A stretch of DNA of 64,000 nucleotides from CAILZL01 sp963791615 (GTDB lineage Bacteria > Pseudomonadota > Gammaproteobacteria > Steroidobacterales > Steroidobacteraceae), in NCBI GenBank assembly GCA_963791615.1, contig CAWBTE010000006.1, forward strand, positions 1,612,001 through 1,676,000, given 5' to 3'. Within the stretch, counting starts at the first letter, position 1; every line of letters begins with the position of its first letter. The notes beneath the pieces are model-generated. The model saw only the letters and a program-made list of their open reading frames with translations, searched no databases and was not told the origin of the DNA. Both the position numbers and the translations under genes were made by a program. This document shows positions 1 to 9,709 of this stretch, one piece after another.

Positions 1-1218
1 GGCGCGCTCAAATTGTTCACGCGCTTCGCGCAGCGGTAACGCCAACAGGTCCTGTTTGACCAGCGGTTCATTGTCGGCTGTCTGTGCATTGAGTTCGCGC
101 TCCAGCTCATCAAGACGAATCTCTTCGTCGCCACCCAGGATCAGCAGACGACGCACCAGGTTGCGCAGTTCATGCACATTGCCGGGCCAGGGATAGTTGC
201 GCAGCCGGTTTTGTGCGGACATGCCAAAGCGTCGCAGCGGCAGGCGTTCGTCATCGGCAATACGCTCGGCGTAGTGGCGCAACAACTCGGGCAGATCTTC
301 GGTGCGTTCGCGTAACGCGGGTACGTGCAGGATCAGCGTGTTCAGACGCACGAACAGATCAGCACGAAATAACTCATGCCCCACTCGCGCCGGAAAATTC
401 GGCTGTGCGGAACTGATGAGCCGCACATCCAGCATTTTGGGTGCGGCACCACACACGGCGGTGTAATGCCCGGTCTCCAGTGCGGCGAGCAGCAGCTTTT
501 GCAACAGCGGCGAAGCATCTTCCAGACCTTTGATGAACAGCGTGCCGCCCCTTGCCTGATCAAGCAGTCCGGGCTGGGTTCCGGTGCCACACAGTTCGGC
601 GGCTGCACTGTCGTCGCTGATACTGGCCGGGGTCAGTTGCACCAGCGGCTGGGTCGCACGCGGACTGTGGGCGTGAACAAACCGCGCCAGCGTTTCGCGT
701 CCCGCACCGGGTTCGCCCAGCAACAGTACCGATGCAACGCTATCGGCAGCGCGCTGCGCCTGTTCGCGCAACAACTGCATTGGCCGACTCTTGCCGGTGG
801 GCGTTGCCGGCGCTTTGGCCAGCAATTGCCGCGCCTGTTTTTTGTGACGACCGCTTTCCAGCCCCTGCCGCACCACTTGCAACAACTTGCTCAATGACAA
901 CGGCTTTTCAATGAAGTCGATGGCGCCCAGCCGGGTCGCTTCCACCGCAGCTTCAATGGTGCCGTGACCGGACATCATCACCACGGGACAGCTCAAACCA
1001 CCGTCGGCCGACCATTCGCGCAGCAGGCTGATGCCATCGGCATCCGGCATCCAGATATCCAGCAGGATCAGGTCGTGCTCGGCAGTGATGCGTGCGGCGC
1101 GTGCCTGCTGCACATTGCTGGCCAGCTCCACGCGATAACCTTCGTCGAGCAGAATGTCGCGCAACAGGTTGCGGATTTCTGCTTCATCATCCACCACCAG
1201 AATATGTGCGCTGCTCAT
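1..1218 (-). CDS. ntrX: NtrX-like sigma-54 response regulator (C-terminus beyond window)
   Basis: Response regulator of the NtrYX two-component system, which activates sigma-54 promoters, classically for nitrogen and redox control. The gene enters at the left edge, so its C-terminal DNA-binding domain is missing. Seen: an N-terminal receiver domain (ILVVDDEAEIRNLL, phospho-acceptor in LILLDIWMPDADG, conserved K in FIEKPLSL), then an AAA+ sigma-54 activator domain ending in the NYPWPGNVHELRNLVRR motif. The Walker A region reads LLLGEPGAGRETLARF, where the usual GESGTGKE is altered (GEPGAGRE). The sensor-I/GAFTGA stretch is also poorly conserved, so ATPase or sigma-54 contact may be weak. The start ATG overlaps the ntrY stop (ATGA), indicating translational coupling. 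Identity is firm at family level; activity as a classical sigma-54 activator is uncertain. Confidence 0.88.
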   Translation of the reverse strand, partial: MSSAHILVVDDEAEIRNLLRDILLDEGYRVELASNVQQARAARITAEHDLILLDIWMPDADGISLLREWSADGGLSCPVVMMSGHGTIEAAVEATRLGAIDFIEKPLSLSKLLQVVRQGLESGRHKKQARQLLAKAPATPTGKSRPMQLLREQAQRAADSVASVLLLGEPGAGRETLARFVHAHSPRATQPLVQLTPASISDDSAAAELCGTGTQPGLLDQARGGTLFIKGLEDASPLLQKLLLAALETGHYTAVCGAAPKMLDVRLISSAQPNFPARVGHELFRADLFVRLNTLILHVPALRERTEDLPELLRHYAERIADDERLPLRRFGMSAQNRLRNYPWPGNVHELRNLVRRLLILGGDEEIRLDELERELNAQTADNEPLVKQDLLALPLREAREQFERA

Positions 1219-3524
1219 GTGGGCTCTCTCCTGCTCTCGCGGCCGGATACATCGTTATTTAGGCTGTTGGCGTGCAACTGTAGCGCAGCTTTGACCGGCA
1301 GTTCGAAACAGATTCTGGCGCCACCCTCAGCGCGGTTTTCCGCTTCGATGCGGCCCGCGTGCTCTTCGACAATTTTACGCACGATAGCCAGTCCCAGACC
1401 GGTGCCGCGAGTCTTGGTGGTGACATAGGGATCGAACATGCGACCGAGAATTTCTGGCGCAAATCCCGGGCCGGTGTCGGCGATGGTCACACGCGCATAG
1501 TCACCGGAAACATGCGGATCATTCTGCGTGAGCAGTTCGATGGTGCCGCCACCGGTGGGCTCCAGTGCTTCCATGGCATTGGCAATCAGGTTATGCAGCA
1601 CCTGCCGAATACGGTCGCGATCCGCTTCCACGACGCGCAACCCGGGATCGAGCTGCACCCGGAAAGTGATCTGCGGATCCTGTGCGCGGTAGAGATCCGT
1701 AACTTCGGCCACCAGATCATTCAGTACAAAGCTGCGCACGTTCATGTGCGGCGTACGTGCGTACTGGCTGAAGGCATTGACCATGTCCTTCATCGCATCC
1801 ACTTGCTGCACGATGGTGCTGGTGGCGCGATCCAGCATCTGCGCGTCGGCTTCATTCATGCCGGGCAGCAACTTGTGGCGCAACCGTTCTGCGGACAGAC
1901 GAATGGGCGTGAGCGGATTCTTGATTTCATGGGCCAGTCGTCGCGCCACTTCGCCCCATGCTGCATCGCGCTGCGCCTGCAACAGTGTGGTGACATCATC
2001 AAACACGATGACGTAGCCGGAGTTCTTGCGGCCATTGCTGCCCGCTTCTTCGCCGGGCAATGCGGTGCAGGCGCAGATCAACACGCAGTGCTGCGCTTCG
2101 GTCTGCAAAGTGAACTGCTCACGCCATTCGGTATCGCCCTGATCAAGCCGCTGGCGGCACGCGGCTACAAACTGTCCATACAAGGTCTGGGTGGCGGTGG
2201 ATTCGAAGCGCTTGTTGAGGAAGTCGTCGTGGTCGATGTGCAGCAAGGTGGTGGCGACCGTGTTCACCACCTGCACGGTGTAATCCGGCGCCAGCGAAAT
2301 AACGCCGCTGGACAGTCGCGCCAGAATCACGGCAAGGTTGGTACGTTCGGCCTCTACTGCTTGCTGGCTGTGTGCGGCGTCGGCGCGCGCCTGCGCCAGT
2401 CGTTGCGTCATGTCATTGAATGAGTGCACCAGCAAACCCATCTCGTCATTGGCAGGCAACGGCAGACGGGTTTCAAAATCGCCATGGGCCACTGCACGCG
2501 TGCCCGCTACCAGATCTTCAATCGGCTTGACCAGATGACGCGCAACGCGAAAGGCGGCGTAGATGGCGCTGAGCACCGTGGCTGCCAGCACCAGTGACAG
2601 ACTGAGAATGAAGCCGGTCTTGAGCGGCTGGCGCGCGCGGGTCAGCTCGGCGTACTGGCGGCTGGCGGTATCCACCACATCGGCCAGCTCGGCAAGACGC
2701 CGCTCCAGAGAGAAGCTGGCGCTGAGTACACGCCGGTCCGCGCTGGTCGCGGCGATGGGCACGGCAATACGCACCACATAGTTGCCGGGCCCGAGCGGAT
2801 CAAGGCTGAGATAGGACTCGCCGTGACTCACCTGCAACAGCATGTCGCTGGTCGCGGGGAATTCATTGTTGCCAAGCAGCGAGTTTGAACTGATCGCCAG
2901 CGTGCGGCCATCCGCAGCCAGCAACGCCAGTTCGGTGGCGCCGGATTCCTGGCGCAGATTATTGAGTTGTTGCAGCAGTGTCTGGTCGCCCAGCACCGCA
3001 TTGCCCAGCCGCATCATTCCGTCGCTTGCTGGCAGACTCAAGCGCGCGGCGGCGCGCTCCACGCGGGTGAGATATTCGCGGCTGCGCAGATCCAGCGCAG
3101 TGCGTGACAGATTCAGCGCATTGTTGAGTCCCGCGCCGATCTCGGCGCCGAACCAGCTGTCGATGCCGCGCGAAATGAACTGCACCGAAAAATAGAACAC
3201 CACCAGAATGGGCAACACCGCCAGCAGGCCGGTCATCCACACGATGCGGGCTTCGAGACGCGAGCCTGTGATGCGCTGTCGATGCGCACGCACCAGCATC
3301 ACCAGACGCCGCACAATCAGCACCAGCATCGCCAGCAGGCCAGCAATATTGATCAGCAATACCCATGGCAACAGATCGGCAAACCGGCTGGCGTTCTGCA
3401 CCGACTGTGACAACAGATACACCGCCAGCAACCACAACATCACCCCCAGCACCGCCAGCGTCGCGAATATCACGCGCCGTAGCGGTGCCTGCACCCTGCC
3501 AATCGCTAGGGTTTCAGTGGCCAT
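1215..3524 (-). CDS. ntrY: NtrY-like membrane sensor histidine kinase
   Basis: Sensor kinase that phosphorylates the NtrX partner encoded immediately downstream. The 769-residue protein has three to four N-terminal membrane helices (about residues 20-105 and near 300), a large extracytoplasmic segment, a HAMP linker (about 325-375), a PAS-like region, a HisKA dimerisation domain with the phospho-acceptor in RRLAHEIKNPLTPIRLSAE, and a HATPase domain with N-box NLIANAMEA and G-boxes DTGPGFAPE and GTGLGLAIV. It ends in a 4-base overlap with ntrX and begins inside the preceding DUF4390 gene (19-base overlap), as expected for one operon with fmt and rsmB. Length and architecture match NtrY of other gammaproteobacteria. 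The signal sensed is not evident from sequence. Confidence 0.93.
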   Translation of the reverse strand: MATETLAIGRVQAPLRRVIFATLAVLGVMLWLLAVYLLSQSVQNASRFADLLPWVLLINIAGLLAMLVLIVRRLVMLVRAHRQRITGSRLEARIVWMTGLLAVLPILVVFYFSVQFISRGIDSWFGAEIGAGLNNALNLSRTALDLRSREYLTRVERAAARLSLPASDGMMRLGNAVLGDQTLLQQLNNLRQESGATELALLAADGRTLAISSNSLLGNNEFPATSDMLLQVSHGESYLSLDPLGPGNYVVRIAVPIAATSADRRVLSASFSLERRLAELADVVDTASRQYAELTRARQPLKTGFILSLSLVLAATVLSAIYAAFRVARHLVKPIEDLVAGTRAVAHGDFETRLPLPANDEMGLLVHSFNDMTQRLAQARADAAHSQQAVEAERTNLAVILARLSSGVISLAPDYTVQVVNTVATTLLHIDHDDFLNKRFESTATQTLYGQFVAACRQRLDQGDTEWREQFTLQTEAQHCVLICACTALPGEEAGSNGRKNSGYVIVFDDVTTLLQAQRDAAWGEVARRLAHEIKNPLTPIRLSAERLRHKLLPGMNEADAQMLDRATSTIVQQVDAMKDMVNAFSQYARTPHMNVRSFVLNDLVAEVTDLYRAQDPQITFRVQLDPGLRVVEADRDRIRQVLHNLIANAMEALEPTGGGTIELLTQNDPHVSGDYARVTIADTGPGFAPEILGRMFDPYVTTKTRGTGLGLAIVRKIVEEHAGRIEAENRAEGGARICFELPVKAALQLHANSLNNDVSGRESRREPT

Positions 3525-4090
3525 GCGTACCAGTCACTCTCCAGAGAAAAACTGTCCACCCAGAACAGCAGCAACCCCAGCGCGCGCGGAATGCTGCGCA
3601 CATCCATACTGGCCCGCATGCTGATTTCACTGCCAGCCTCGTTGCTGGCCAGTGTCCTGTCGAGCATGGGCAGATTGTCGATGTGCTTCAACGAGGCCAT
3701 TGCATCGGCAAACGAAGTGAACGAGGCTTGCGCACCACTGTTGAGATTGCGCACCAGAAACCGTTCAGAGACTGCGTGATACTGCACCTGGTAGCGCTGC
3801 TCCAGTTCCGCCTGCACTACGTCACGCCACCAGCGACGATCGCGACTGACCCTGATCTGCAAGACGAGATTCAGGGTGGCGCCCTCCTGCACCGTCTGTT
3901 CAACCTGCATGGGTACGTCAAATATCAGCTGCGCGTTCAGTGCATACACCTGATCAATACGCGACAGATAGGGCGAACGTATCTGGATCTCGTCGCTGGC
4001 AGTCTGCGCCCACGCGCTGGCCCCTGATAGCAGCAGCATCAGGAACAGCCATCGCCATGCATAACGGAACTTCAGGCCCAGCCAGTTCAT
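3506..4090 (-). CDS. DUF4390 exported protein
   Basis: Small protein of 194 residues with an N-terminal signal peptide (hydrophobic stretch LFLMLLLSGASAWA, likely cleavage after AWA). The rest looks like a beta-rich periplasmic domain with the DUF4390 pattern: LSRIDQVYALNAQLIFDVP near the start of the mature protein, RDRRWWRDVVQAELEQRYQ, and a C-terminal SFSLESDWYAW ending. This family is almost always found between rsmB and ntrY in gammaproteobacteria, and that is its place here: 12 bases after rsmB and overlapping ntrY. Its function is not established. The position suggests a role beside the NtrY sensor, which is inference only. Confidence 0.85.
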   Translation of the reverse strand: MNWLGLKFRYAWRWLFLMLLLSGASAWAQTASDEIQIRSPYLSRIDQVYALNAQLIFDVPMQVEQTVQEGATLNLVLQIRVSRDRRWWRDVVQAELEQRYQVQYHAVSERFLVRNLNSGAQASFTSFADAMASLKHIDNLPMLDRTLASNEAGSEISMRASMDVRSIPRALGLLLFWVDSFSLESDWYAWPLKP

Positions 4091-4102
4091 TGCTGCGCCC
4101 GT

Positions 4103-5431
4103 TCAGTCACGATGCTTGTGCAAACAAGCATAATAAAACCCATCCATTGCCCCCGTTCCGGCTGGTATTGCCCAGCCTGTTTCTGCTGGCCACTGATCAG
4201 CGGCCTTCACGAATGCCGCTCGCGCTGCGGCAGTGACATCGCGCGCATCTGGCATTTCTTCCAGGAATGCGTCGACCACCTCTGCGTTTTCCGCTCTGAG
4301 CGCCGAACAGCTCGCGTATACCAGCCGCCCCCCCGGCGCCAGCAACGGCCACGCTCTGGACAGCAACTCTGCCTGACGCACCGCCATGTTGTCGATGTCG
4401 CTGGCGCGCCGCAGCAGCTTGATATCCGGGTGACGCCGGATCACGCCGGTGGCCGAACACGGCACATCAAGCAGGATGCGATCAAACAGACGGCCATTCC
4501 ACCAGCTATCGGGATCACTGGCATCGCCGGTAATCAAGGTGGCTTCCAGCCCCAGACGTTTGAGATTGCCATGCACGCGGCGCATGCGTGCTGTTGAAAC
4601 ATCGACCGCCACCATCTCTTTAAGTTGCGATTGCAATTCAAGAATGTGGCAGGTCTTGCCGCCGGGTGCGGCGCAGGCGTCCAGCACGCGCTGTCCCGGC
4701 TCGGCCGCCAGCAAGTGCGCGGCCAGTTGTGCGGCCGCATCCTGCACGGCAATCCAGCCTTCACTGAATCCCGGCAGCGAAGGAACGTCTACTGCCTGTG
4801 GCAACAACACCGCTTCCGGTGCGTAGTCGGACACTGAGGACTGCAATCCCTGCGCAGTGAGCAGATCCCGATACGCATCACGCGTGATGTGCCGGGTGTT
4901 CACCCGCAACCAGAAGGGCGGATGTTCGTTGTTGGCATTGAGAATGGATTCGACTTTTTCAGGCCAGTCCTGTTGCAGCTGTGCAACCAGCCATTGTGGA
5001 TGCGCGCTACGCACCGCCAGGTCAGCATCGACTTCCTGGGTGATGGCCTCTGCCTCACGCTGGCAGCGACGCAGGATGGCATTGAGAAAACCGGTGGCGC
5101 GATTGAGATCAAGACTGCGCGCCGCTTCGACGGTTTCCGCCACGGCGGCATGCGCCGCAATATCGGTATGCAGCAGTTGATACAGGCCCACCAGCGCCAG
5201 CGCACGCACTTCGGGTTGCAGATCCTGTGGCGGCTGACTGCTGAGTCGGGTCAACACCGCCAGCAAGCGCCAGTGCCAGCGCACCGAGCCATAACACAGC
5301 GAACGCAACAGTCCGCGCTCCTGCGGCGCATCGCTGCGATTCTCCAGCAGGGTATCCATGGAGCGCCCTTCATCAACCACCTGCATCAACAGCAAGGCGG
5401 CCTGGGCGCGAATCTCGGCGGGCGTACTCAT
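4103..5431 (-). CDS. rsmB: 16S rRNA m5C967 methyltransferase RsmB
   Basis: Transfers a methyl group from S-adenosylmethionine to C5 of cytosine 967 in 16S rRNA. The 442-residue protein has an N-terminal NusB-like RNA-binding domain (about 1-140) and a C-terminal Rossmann methyltransferase domain. Visible motifs: SAM-binding LDACAAPGGKTCHILEL, the motif IV cysteine in LLDVPCSATGVIRRHPDIK, and the motif VI catalytic cysteine in LVYASCSALRAENAEVV. Start ATG overlaps the fmt stop by four bases, so the two are probably translationally coupled. The fmt-rsmB pairing is standard in Proteobacteria. Confidence 0.96.
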   Translation of the reverse strand: MSTPAEIRAQAALLLMQVVDEGRSMDTLLENRSDAPQERGLLRSLCYGSVRWHWRLLAVLTRLSSQPPQDLQPEVRALALVGLYQLLHTDIAAHAAVAETVEAARSLDLNRATGFLNAILRRCQREAEAITQEVDADLAVRSAHPQWLVAQLQQDWPEKVESILNANNEHPPFWLRVNTRHITRDAYRDLLTAQGLQSSVSDYAPEAVLLPQAVDVPSLPGFSEGWIAVQDAAAQLAAHLLAAEPGQRVLDACAAPGGKTCHILELQSQLKEMVAVDVSTARMRRVHGNLKRLGLEATLITGDASDPDSWWNGRLFDRILLDVPCSATGVIRRHPDIKLLRRASDIDNMAVRQAELLSRAWPLLAPGGRLVYASCSALRAENAEVVDAFLEEMPDARDVTAAARAAFVKAADQWPAETGWAIPAGTGAMDGFYYACLHKHRD

Positions 5432-6414
5432 TCGGAACTTCTCGCAGTGACGCCCAATTGCACGCCAACCAATGAATGGGACTTGATGAAATCAGCCGCC
5501 GTGACCTGCTTGCGGCCGGCCAGCTGTACTTGAGTGAGATTGAGAATACCCTCGCCGCAAGCTACTTGAATGCCAGCGTTACTGGCGCTTAACACCGTGC
5601 CAGGAGTTGCCGAGTGCGCAATGTCTTGAGCTACATTGGCCTGCCACACCCGCAACTGTTCATCGTGCAAATATGTTTCAGCAATTGGCCAGGGATTGAA
5701 GGCGCGCACCTGACGATCCAGTTGCAACGCTGATTGCGTCCAGTCCAGCAAAGCTTCTGCCTTGTGGAGTTTTTTCGCATAGGTCACGCCGGTTTCAGGT
5801 TGCAGTTGCGCATGAGTCAGCGTAACCGGCAGATCGCTGAGCACTTGCAGCAATAACTGCGCACCCAGTTCCGCAAGACGATCATGAATGATTGCAGCAT
5901 TGTCATGCGCTGTGATGGGCACGCTTTGACAAAGCAGCATCGGCCCGGTATCAAGACCCGCTTCCATGCGCATGATGGTGATGCCGGTTTCGACATCGCC
6001 CGCGAGGATGGCGCGTTGAATCGGCGCTGCGCCGCGCCAGCGTGGCAGCAATGAGCCATGAATGTTGATGCAGCCATGGCGCGGAATATCCAGCACCGCT
6101 TGCGGCAGGATCAACCCGTAGGCAGCCACCACCAAAACATCCGGCGCATAACTGCGTAGCTGCTCAATGCTGGCAGCTTCCCGAAAATTCACGGGTTGCT
6201 CTACCGGGATGCCGTGCAACTGTGCACACAACTTCACCGGACTTGCCGTGAGCACGCGACCGCGGCCGGCCGGACGATCCGGCTGCGTATACACCGCCCT
6301 TACCTGATAACTGGCCTGATGAGTGTCAGGTTGCGGTGACGCACACAAGGCCTTTAACGCCGGAACGGCAAACTCCGGCGTGCCGGCATACACAATGCGT
6401 AGTGGGTTGATCAT
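5428..6414 (-). CDS. fmt: Methionyl-tRNA formyltransferase
   Basis: Formylates initiator Met-tRNA using 10-formyltetrahydrofolate, preparing it for translation initiation. The 328-residue length is typical. Visible: N-terminal Rossmann start IVYAGTPEFAVPALKAL, the catalytic block CINIHGSLLPRWRGAAP followed by GDVETGITIMRMEAGLDTGP containing the conserved Asn, His and Asp, and a C-terminal OB-like domain beginning near RAFNPWP. It lies between def and rsmB, the usual cluster pairing formylation with deformylation. Confidence 0.96.
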   Translation of the reverse strand: MINPLRIVYAGTPEFAVPALKALCASPQPDTHQASYQVRAVYTQPDRPAGRGRVLTASPVKLCAQLHGIPVEQPVNFREAASIEQLRSYAPDVLVVAAYGLILPQAVLDIPRHGCINIHGSLLPRWRGAAPIQRAILAGDVETGITIMRMEAGLDTGPMLLCQSVPITAHDNAAIIHDRLAELGAQLLLQVLSDLPVTLTHAQLQPETGVTYAKKLHKAEALLDWTQSALQLDRQVRAFNPWPIAETYLHDEQLRVWQANVAQDIAHSATPGTVLSASNAGIQVACGEGILNLTQVQLAGRKQVTAADFIKSHSLVGVQLGVTARSSE

Positions 6415-6450
6415 GATGTGCTGGCCGTCACCGGGGGCGGTGACTTGCGA

Positions 6451-6990
6451 TCAGATCACCGGCGCTGCGGACTTGCGTGCTGACTTGCCGGCGCGCTCTT
6501 TCTGATCCTTCTCCAGCTTCTTGCGGATGCGCGTGCGCTTCAGATCGGAAAGATAATCAACAAACAGCTTGCCCTGCAGATGGTCCAGCTCATGCTGAAT
6601 ACACACCGCCAGCAGGCCATCGGCTTCCAGGGAAAATTCCCTGCCGTCCCGATCCAGGGCGCGCACGGTGACGCGCTCGGCGCGCTCCACTTCTTCATAG
6701 GTGCCCGGTACCGACAGGCAACCTTCTTCGGTGATTTCAACACCGTCGCGCTGGATGATTTCGGGATTGATGAAGGCACGCGCCTGATTACGCTCTTCGC
6801 TGATGTCAATGACCACCACACGCTGGTGCACATTGACCTGCGTGGCCGCCAGCCCGACCCCATTGGCGGCATACATGGTCTCGATCATGTCATCGATCAG
6901 CTGGCGCACCTCGGCGTCGACCCTGGCCACGGGTGCTGCCTTGGTACGCAGGCGGGGATCGGGGAATTCGAGAATCGTCAGCAGGGCCAT
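6451..6990 (-). CDS. def: Peptide deformylase
   Basis: Iron/zinc metallopeptidase that removes the formyl group from nascent proteins. All three family motifs are present: GVGLAATQV (motif 1), EEGCLSVPG (motif 2, metal-binding Cys) and CIQHELDHLQGKLF (motif 3, HExxH). The start was placed at the ATG giving MALLTILEFPDPRL, which matches family N-termini. The open frame runs 40 codons further upstream but that part has no family similarity. The C-terminus is Lys/Arg-rich (about the last 25 residues). First gene of the leftward def-fmt-rsmB-DUF4390-ntrYX operon. Confidence 0.96.
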   Translation of the reverse strand: MALLTILEFPDPRLRTKAAPVARVDAEVRQLIDDMIETMYAANGVGLAATQVNVHQRVVVIDISEERNQARAFINPEIIQRDGVEITEEGCLSVPGTYEEVERAERVTVRALDRDGREFSLEADGLLAVCIQHELDHLQGKLFVDYLSDLKRTRIRKKLEKDQKERAGKSARKSAAPVI

Positions 6991-7327
6991 AATCAAGCTC
7001 TCAAGGTACGTTTGGTCATTTCGAGTCAGGCCATTGGTGGCCTTTGGTCTGGCTATCTGTTCACTCGCCAAACCCCGACAGAATTCAAATGAGAACCACG
7101 TCTCGACCATTGCTGCTCATGACAGGGGAGCCGTGCACAGGGTTCTGGAATGCTGTTAGAGTTCGTGCGACATTGAACTTAATCGCGGACGGGGATGCCC
7201 ACCGCAACCGAGCCTTCCGGCGCAACCGGGCCATCCGGCGCGGAATTATAGGCCCAAGATCGTGGTTGCGGGGCGCCGAACCGGCTTCGGAATCGTTAAA
7301 CAAATCAATTTGGAGCATGTGGTGCGC
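6991..7327. other. Divergent intergenic region def / LysM gene
   Basis: About 337 bases between the leftward def operon and the rightward LysM-dprA operon. It should hold both promoters. I see an A/T-rich patch near 7,150-7,190 and another (AATTATAGG) near 7,245, plausible as -10 elements, but no convincing paired -35. No additional gene or RNA structure is evident. Confidence 0.4.
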
Positions 7328-8497
7328 ATGAAGACGATCAGTTCGCCGATTCAGCACTGGCGTGGCGTATGCCTCAGTTCTGTCCTTGGCTGCATGATGC
7401 TGACCACCGGCATGACTGTCAGCAGCACCGCAATGGCCCAGGCCACCGAGAGTTCTCGCACCCTGGCAACCGGGACTCGCCTGCCGCTCGCGACCAATGC
7501 ACCCGACACCTACACCGTAAAAACCGGTGACACCCTCTGGGATATTTCCCAGACCTTCCTGAACCAGCCCTGGTACTGGCCGGAACTGTGGTACCTGAAC
7601 CCGCAGGTCCAGAATCCCCATCTGATCTACCCCGGTGATGTGCTGTCACTGGTCACCGTTGACGGTCAGCCGCGACTGATGGTCACTGAACGGGGCGGCG
7701 AACAGGTGGTCGGTGGTAATGGCGAACGGCTGTCACCGCAGATTCGCAGTGAAGCTCTGGATCAGGCCATCAGCGCCATTCCCTACAAAAGTATTGCCGC
7801 GTTCCTGGGTCGCCCCAACGTAATCAGCAGGGATGATGTCAAGACGGCGCCCTATGTATTCAACCTGCGCGACAATCACATCGTCGGCCACTCCGGCGGC
7901 GAGATCTATGCGCGCGGCATTGATAGCGCCGCCGTAGGCACTGGCTACAACCTGCTGCATGTAGGCAAAGAGCTGCGCGATCCCGACACCAACGACTTGC
8001 TGGGCTACTACGCCGGCTATGTCGGCAACGGCACGGTGCTCGCCAGTGGCGATCCCGCCAGGTTACGGCTGGTCGAGACGGTGCGCGAAGTCCTGCCCGG
8101 CGACAAGCTGTATGTCGAGAGCTACCAGATGAATCTGGATTTTGCGCCTCATGCGCCTACCGGCACGGTGAATGGCGAAATTCTGGCGGTGAATGGCGTC
8201 ACGCTGGCCGGCAAGAATCAGGTGATCGCGATCAATCGCGGCACCAGGCAGGGATTGAACGCCGGCACGGTGCTGGCCATTTACCAGGCTGGCAAGACAG
8301 TCGCTGATCGCTACAGCGATGGCCGTTCTGCAGATCCGATGTATCGTGGCAGCGATACCTTCAAGGAAAAAGTCAGAACCCCCGATGAGCGGGTCGGCAC
8401 GGTCATGGTGTTCAAGACCCTTGAGCGCATGAGTTATGCACTGATCATGGACGCCAGCGTGCCGGTCGGCATAGGCGATTACGTCCGCAACCCCTAG
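7328..8497 (+). CDS. Exported LysM peptidoglycan-binding protein
   Basis: Probable periplasmic protein that binds peptidoglycan. Start chosen at the ATG giving MKTISSPIQHW, which leaves a signal peptide (hydrophobic core LGCMMLTTGMTVSSTAMAQ). The longer in-frame extension upstream lacks signal-peptide character. A LysM domain follows at about residues 55-105, seen as YTVKTGDTLWDISQTFLNQP with LNPQVQNPHLIYPGDVL. The remaining roughly 280 residues (IRSEALDQAISAIPYKSIAA onward) match the conserved C-terminal part of the LysM protein found beside dprA in many gammaproteobacteria. The dprA start lies 27 bases downstream, so the two are probably cotranscribed. Exact function is unknown. Confidence 0.88.
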   Translation: MKTISSPIQHWRGVCLSSVLGCMMLTTGMTVSSTAMAQATESSRTLATGTRLPLATNAPDTYTVKTGDTLWDISQTFLNQPWYWPELWYLNPQVQNPHLIYPGDVLSLVTVDGQPRLMVTERGGEQVVGGNGERLSPQIRSEALDQAISAIPYKSIAAFLGRPNVISRDDVKTAPYVFNLRDNHIVGHSGGEIYARGIDSAAVGTGYNLLHVGKELRDPDTNDLLGYYAGYVGNGTVLASGDPARLRLVETVREVLPGDKLYVESYQMNLDFAPHAPTGTVNGEILAVNGVTLAGKNQVIAINRGTRQGLNAGTVLAIYQAGKTVADRYSDGRSADPMYRGSDTFKEKVRTPDERVGTVMVFKTLERMSYALIMDASVPVGIGDYVRNP

Positions 8498-8523
8498 TCG
8501 AAACCCATACAGGAATTACGCTC

Positions 8524-9639
8524 ATGGATGAGCAAGTCGCACAGCTGGTTTTTCTTTCGGCGCCCGGTCTCACCCGCGCCCAATACCTGACATTGATTTC
8601 CCGGCACGAGACGGCCACAGCCGCACTACAGGCGGGTGCGTCGGCCTGGCAGCAGGCAGAGCTGTCACGTCGTTGCTGCGAGTTTCTGGGCGCGGCTGAT
8701 ACAGATAACGTCATCAGTGAACGTCGCTGGCTGGACGCCGATCATCGCCATCTGATCATGTGCGGCGATGCGCGCTATCCCTCCCTGCTGGAACAACTGC
8801 CGGATGCGCCACTGGGCCTGTATGTCAGTGGCAATCCACTGCTGCTGAATACGCCGCAACTGGCGGTGGTGGGTTCCCGTAATCCCAGCCCCTATGGCCG
8901 TGACCTCGCGGAGTCGTTTGCCAAACACCTGAGCCGATGTGGCTTGAGCATCACCAGTGGCCTGGCCGCCGGTATTGATGCGGCCAGTCATCGCGGCGCG
9001 CTGGCGGGTGGCGGCAACACGCTGGCGATTTGTGGCACAGGGCTGGACATTATCTATCCGCGCAGCCATGAGGCGCTGGCCCGGGCAATCGAAACACAGG
9101 GTGCGCTGGTGTCGGAGTTCGCACCGGGCACACCACCCCGCAAGCACCATTTTCCGCAGCGCAACCGGATCATCAGTGGCCTGTCACTGGGCACGCTGGT
9201 GGTCGAAGCCGCCCTGCACAGTGGCTCGTTGATCACGGCGCGGCTGGCGGGTGATCAGGGGCGCGAGGTGTTTGCCATTCCCGGCTCCGTCCACAGCCCG
9301 ATGAGCAAGGGCTGTCACCAGTTGATCCGCCAGGGCGCCAAACTGGTGGATACCGCCGAAGACATACTTTGCGAGCTGGGGCCGCTGTATCACGGTCTGG
9401 GCGGCCTGATGGCCGGGAGAGATGCTAACCCCCTTGATTCATCAGGGATTTCACAAGCGCCGTTGGACAAGGATTACAAAATCCTGTTAGATGCCCTCGG
9501 CTTTGAGCCGCTCGGCGTCGACCAGTTGGTTATGCGCAGCGGCCTGCCAGCCGACGCGGTGGCTTCCATGTTGCTGATTCTGGAACTGGAAAATCGTGTC
9601 GAATCTTTCCCCGGTGGTTTGTACCTGCGGGCTCCATAA
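8524..9639 (+). CDS. dprA: DNA-processing protein DprA
   Basis: Loads RecA onto incoming single-stranded DNA during natural transformation. The 371-residue protein has an N-terminal helical domain, the Rossmann-like DprA core with VGSRNPSPYGRDLAESFA, SGLAAGIDAASHRGAL, GTGLDIIYPRSHEALA and FPQRNRIISGLS, and a C-terminal winged helix (about 300-371, ILLDALGFEPLGVDQLV). Located between the LysM gene and smg, the usual order before topA in gammaproteobacteria. Confidence 0.95.
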   Translation: MDEQVAQLVFLSAPGLTRAQYLTLISRHETATAALQAGASAWQQAELSRRCCEFLGAADTDNVISERRWLDADHRHLIMCGDARYPSLLEQLPDAPLGLYVSGNPLLLNTPQLAVVGSRNPSPYGRDLAESFAKHLSRCGLSITSGLAAGIDAASHRGALAGGGNTLAICGTGLDIIYPRSHEALARAIETQGALVSEFAPGTPPRKHHFPQRNRIISGLSLGTLVVEAALHSGSLITARLAGDQGREVFAIPGSVHSPMSKGCHQLIRQGAKLVDTAEDILCELGPLYHGLGGLMAGRDANPLDSSGISQAPLDKDYKILLDALGFEPLGVDQLVMRSGLPADAVASMLLILELENRVESFPGGLYLRAP

Positions 9640-9709
9640 CGAACCAGAAACCCGGCCGGATCAGACATTCAGCTGAATGACCCGGCGGCACAGGCACTGA
9701 ACCAAGGCG

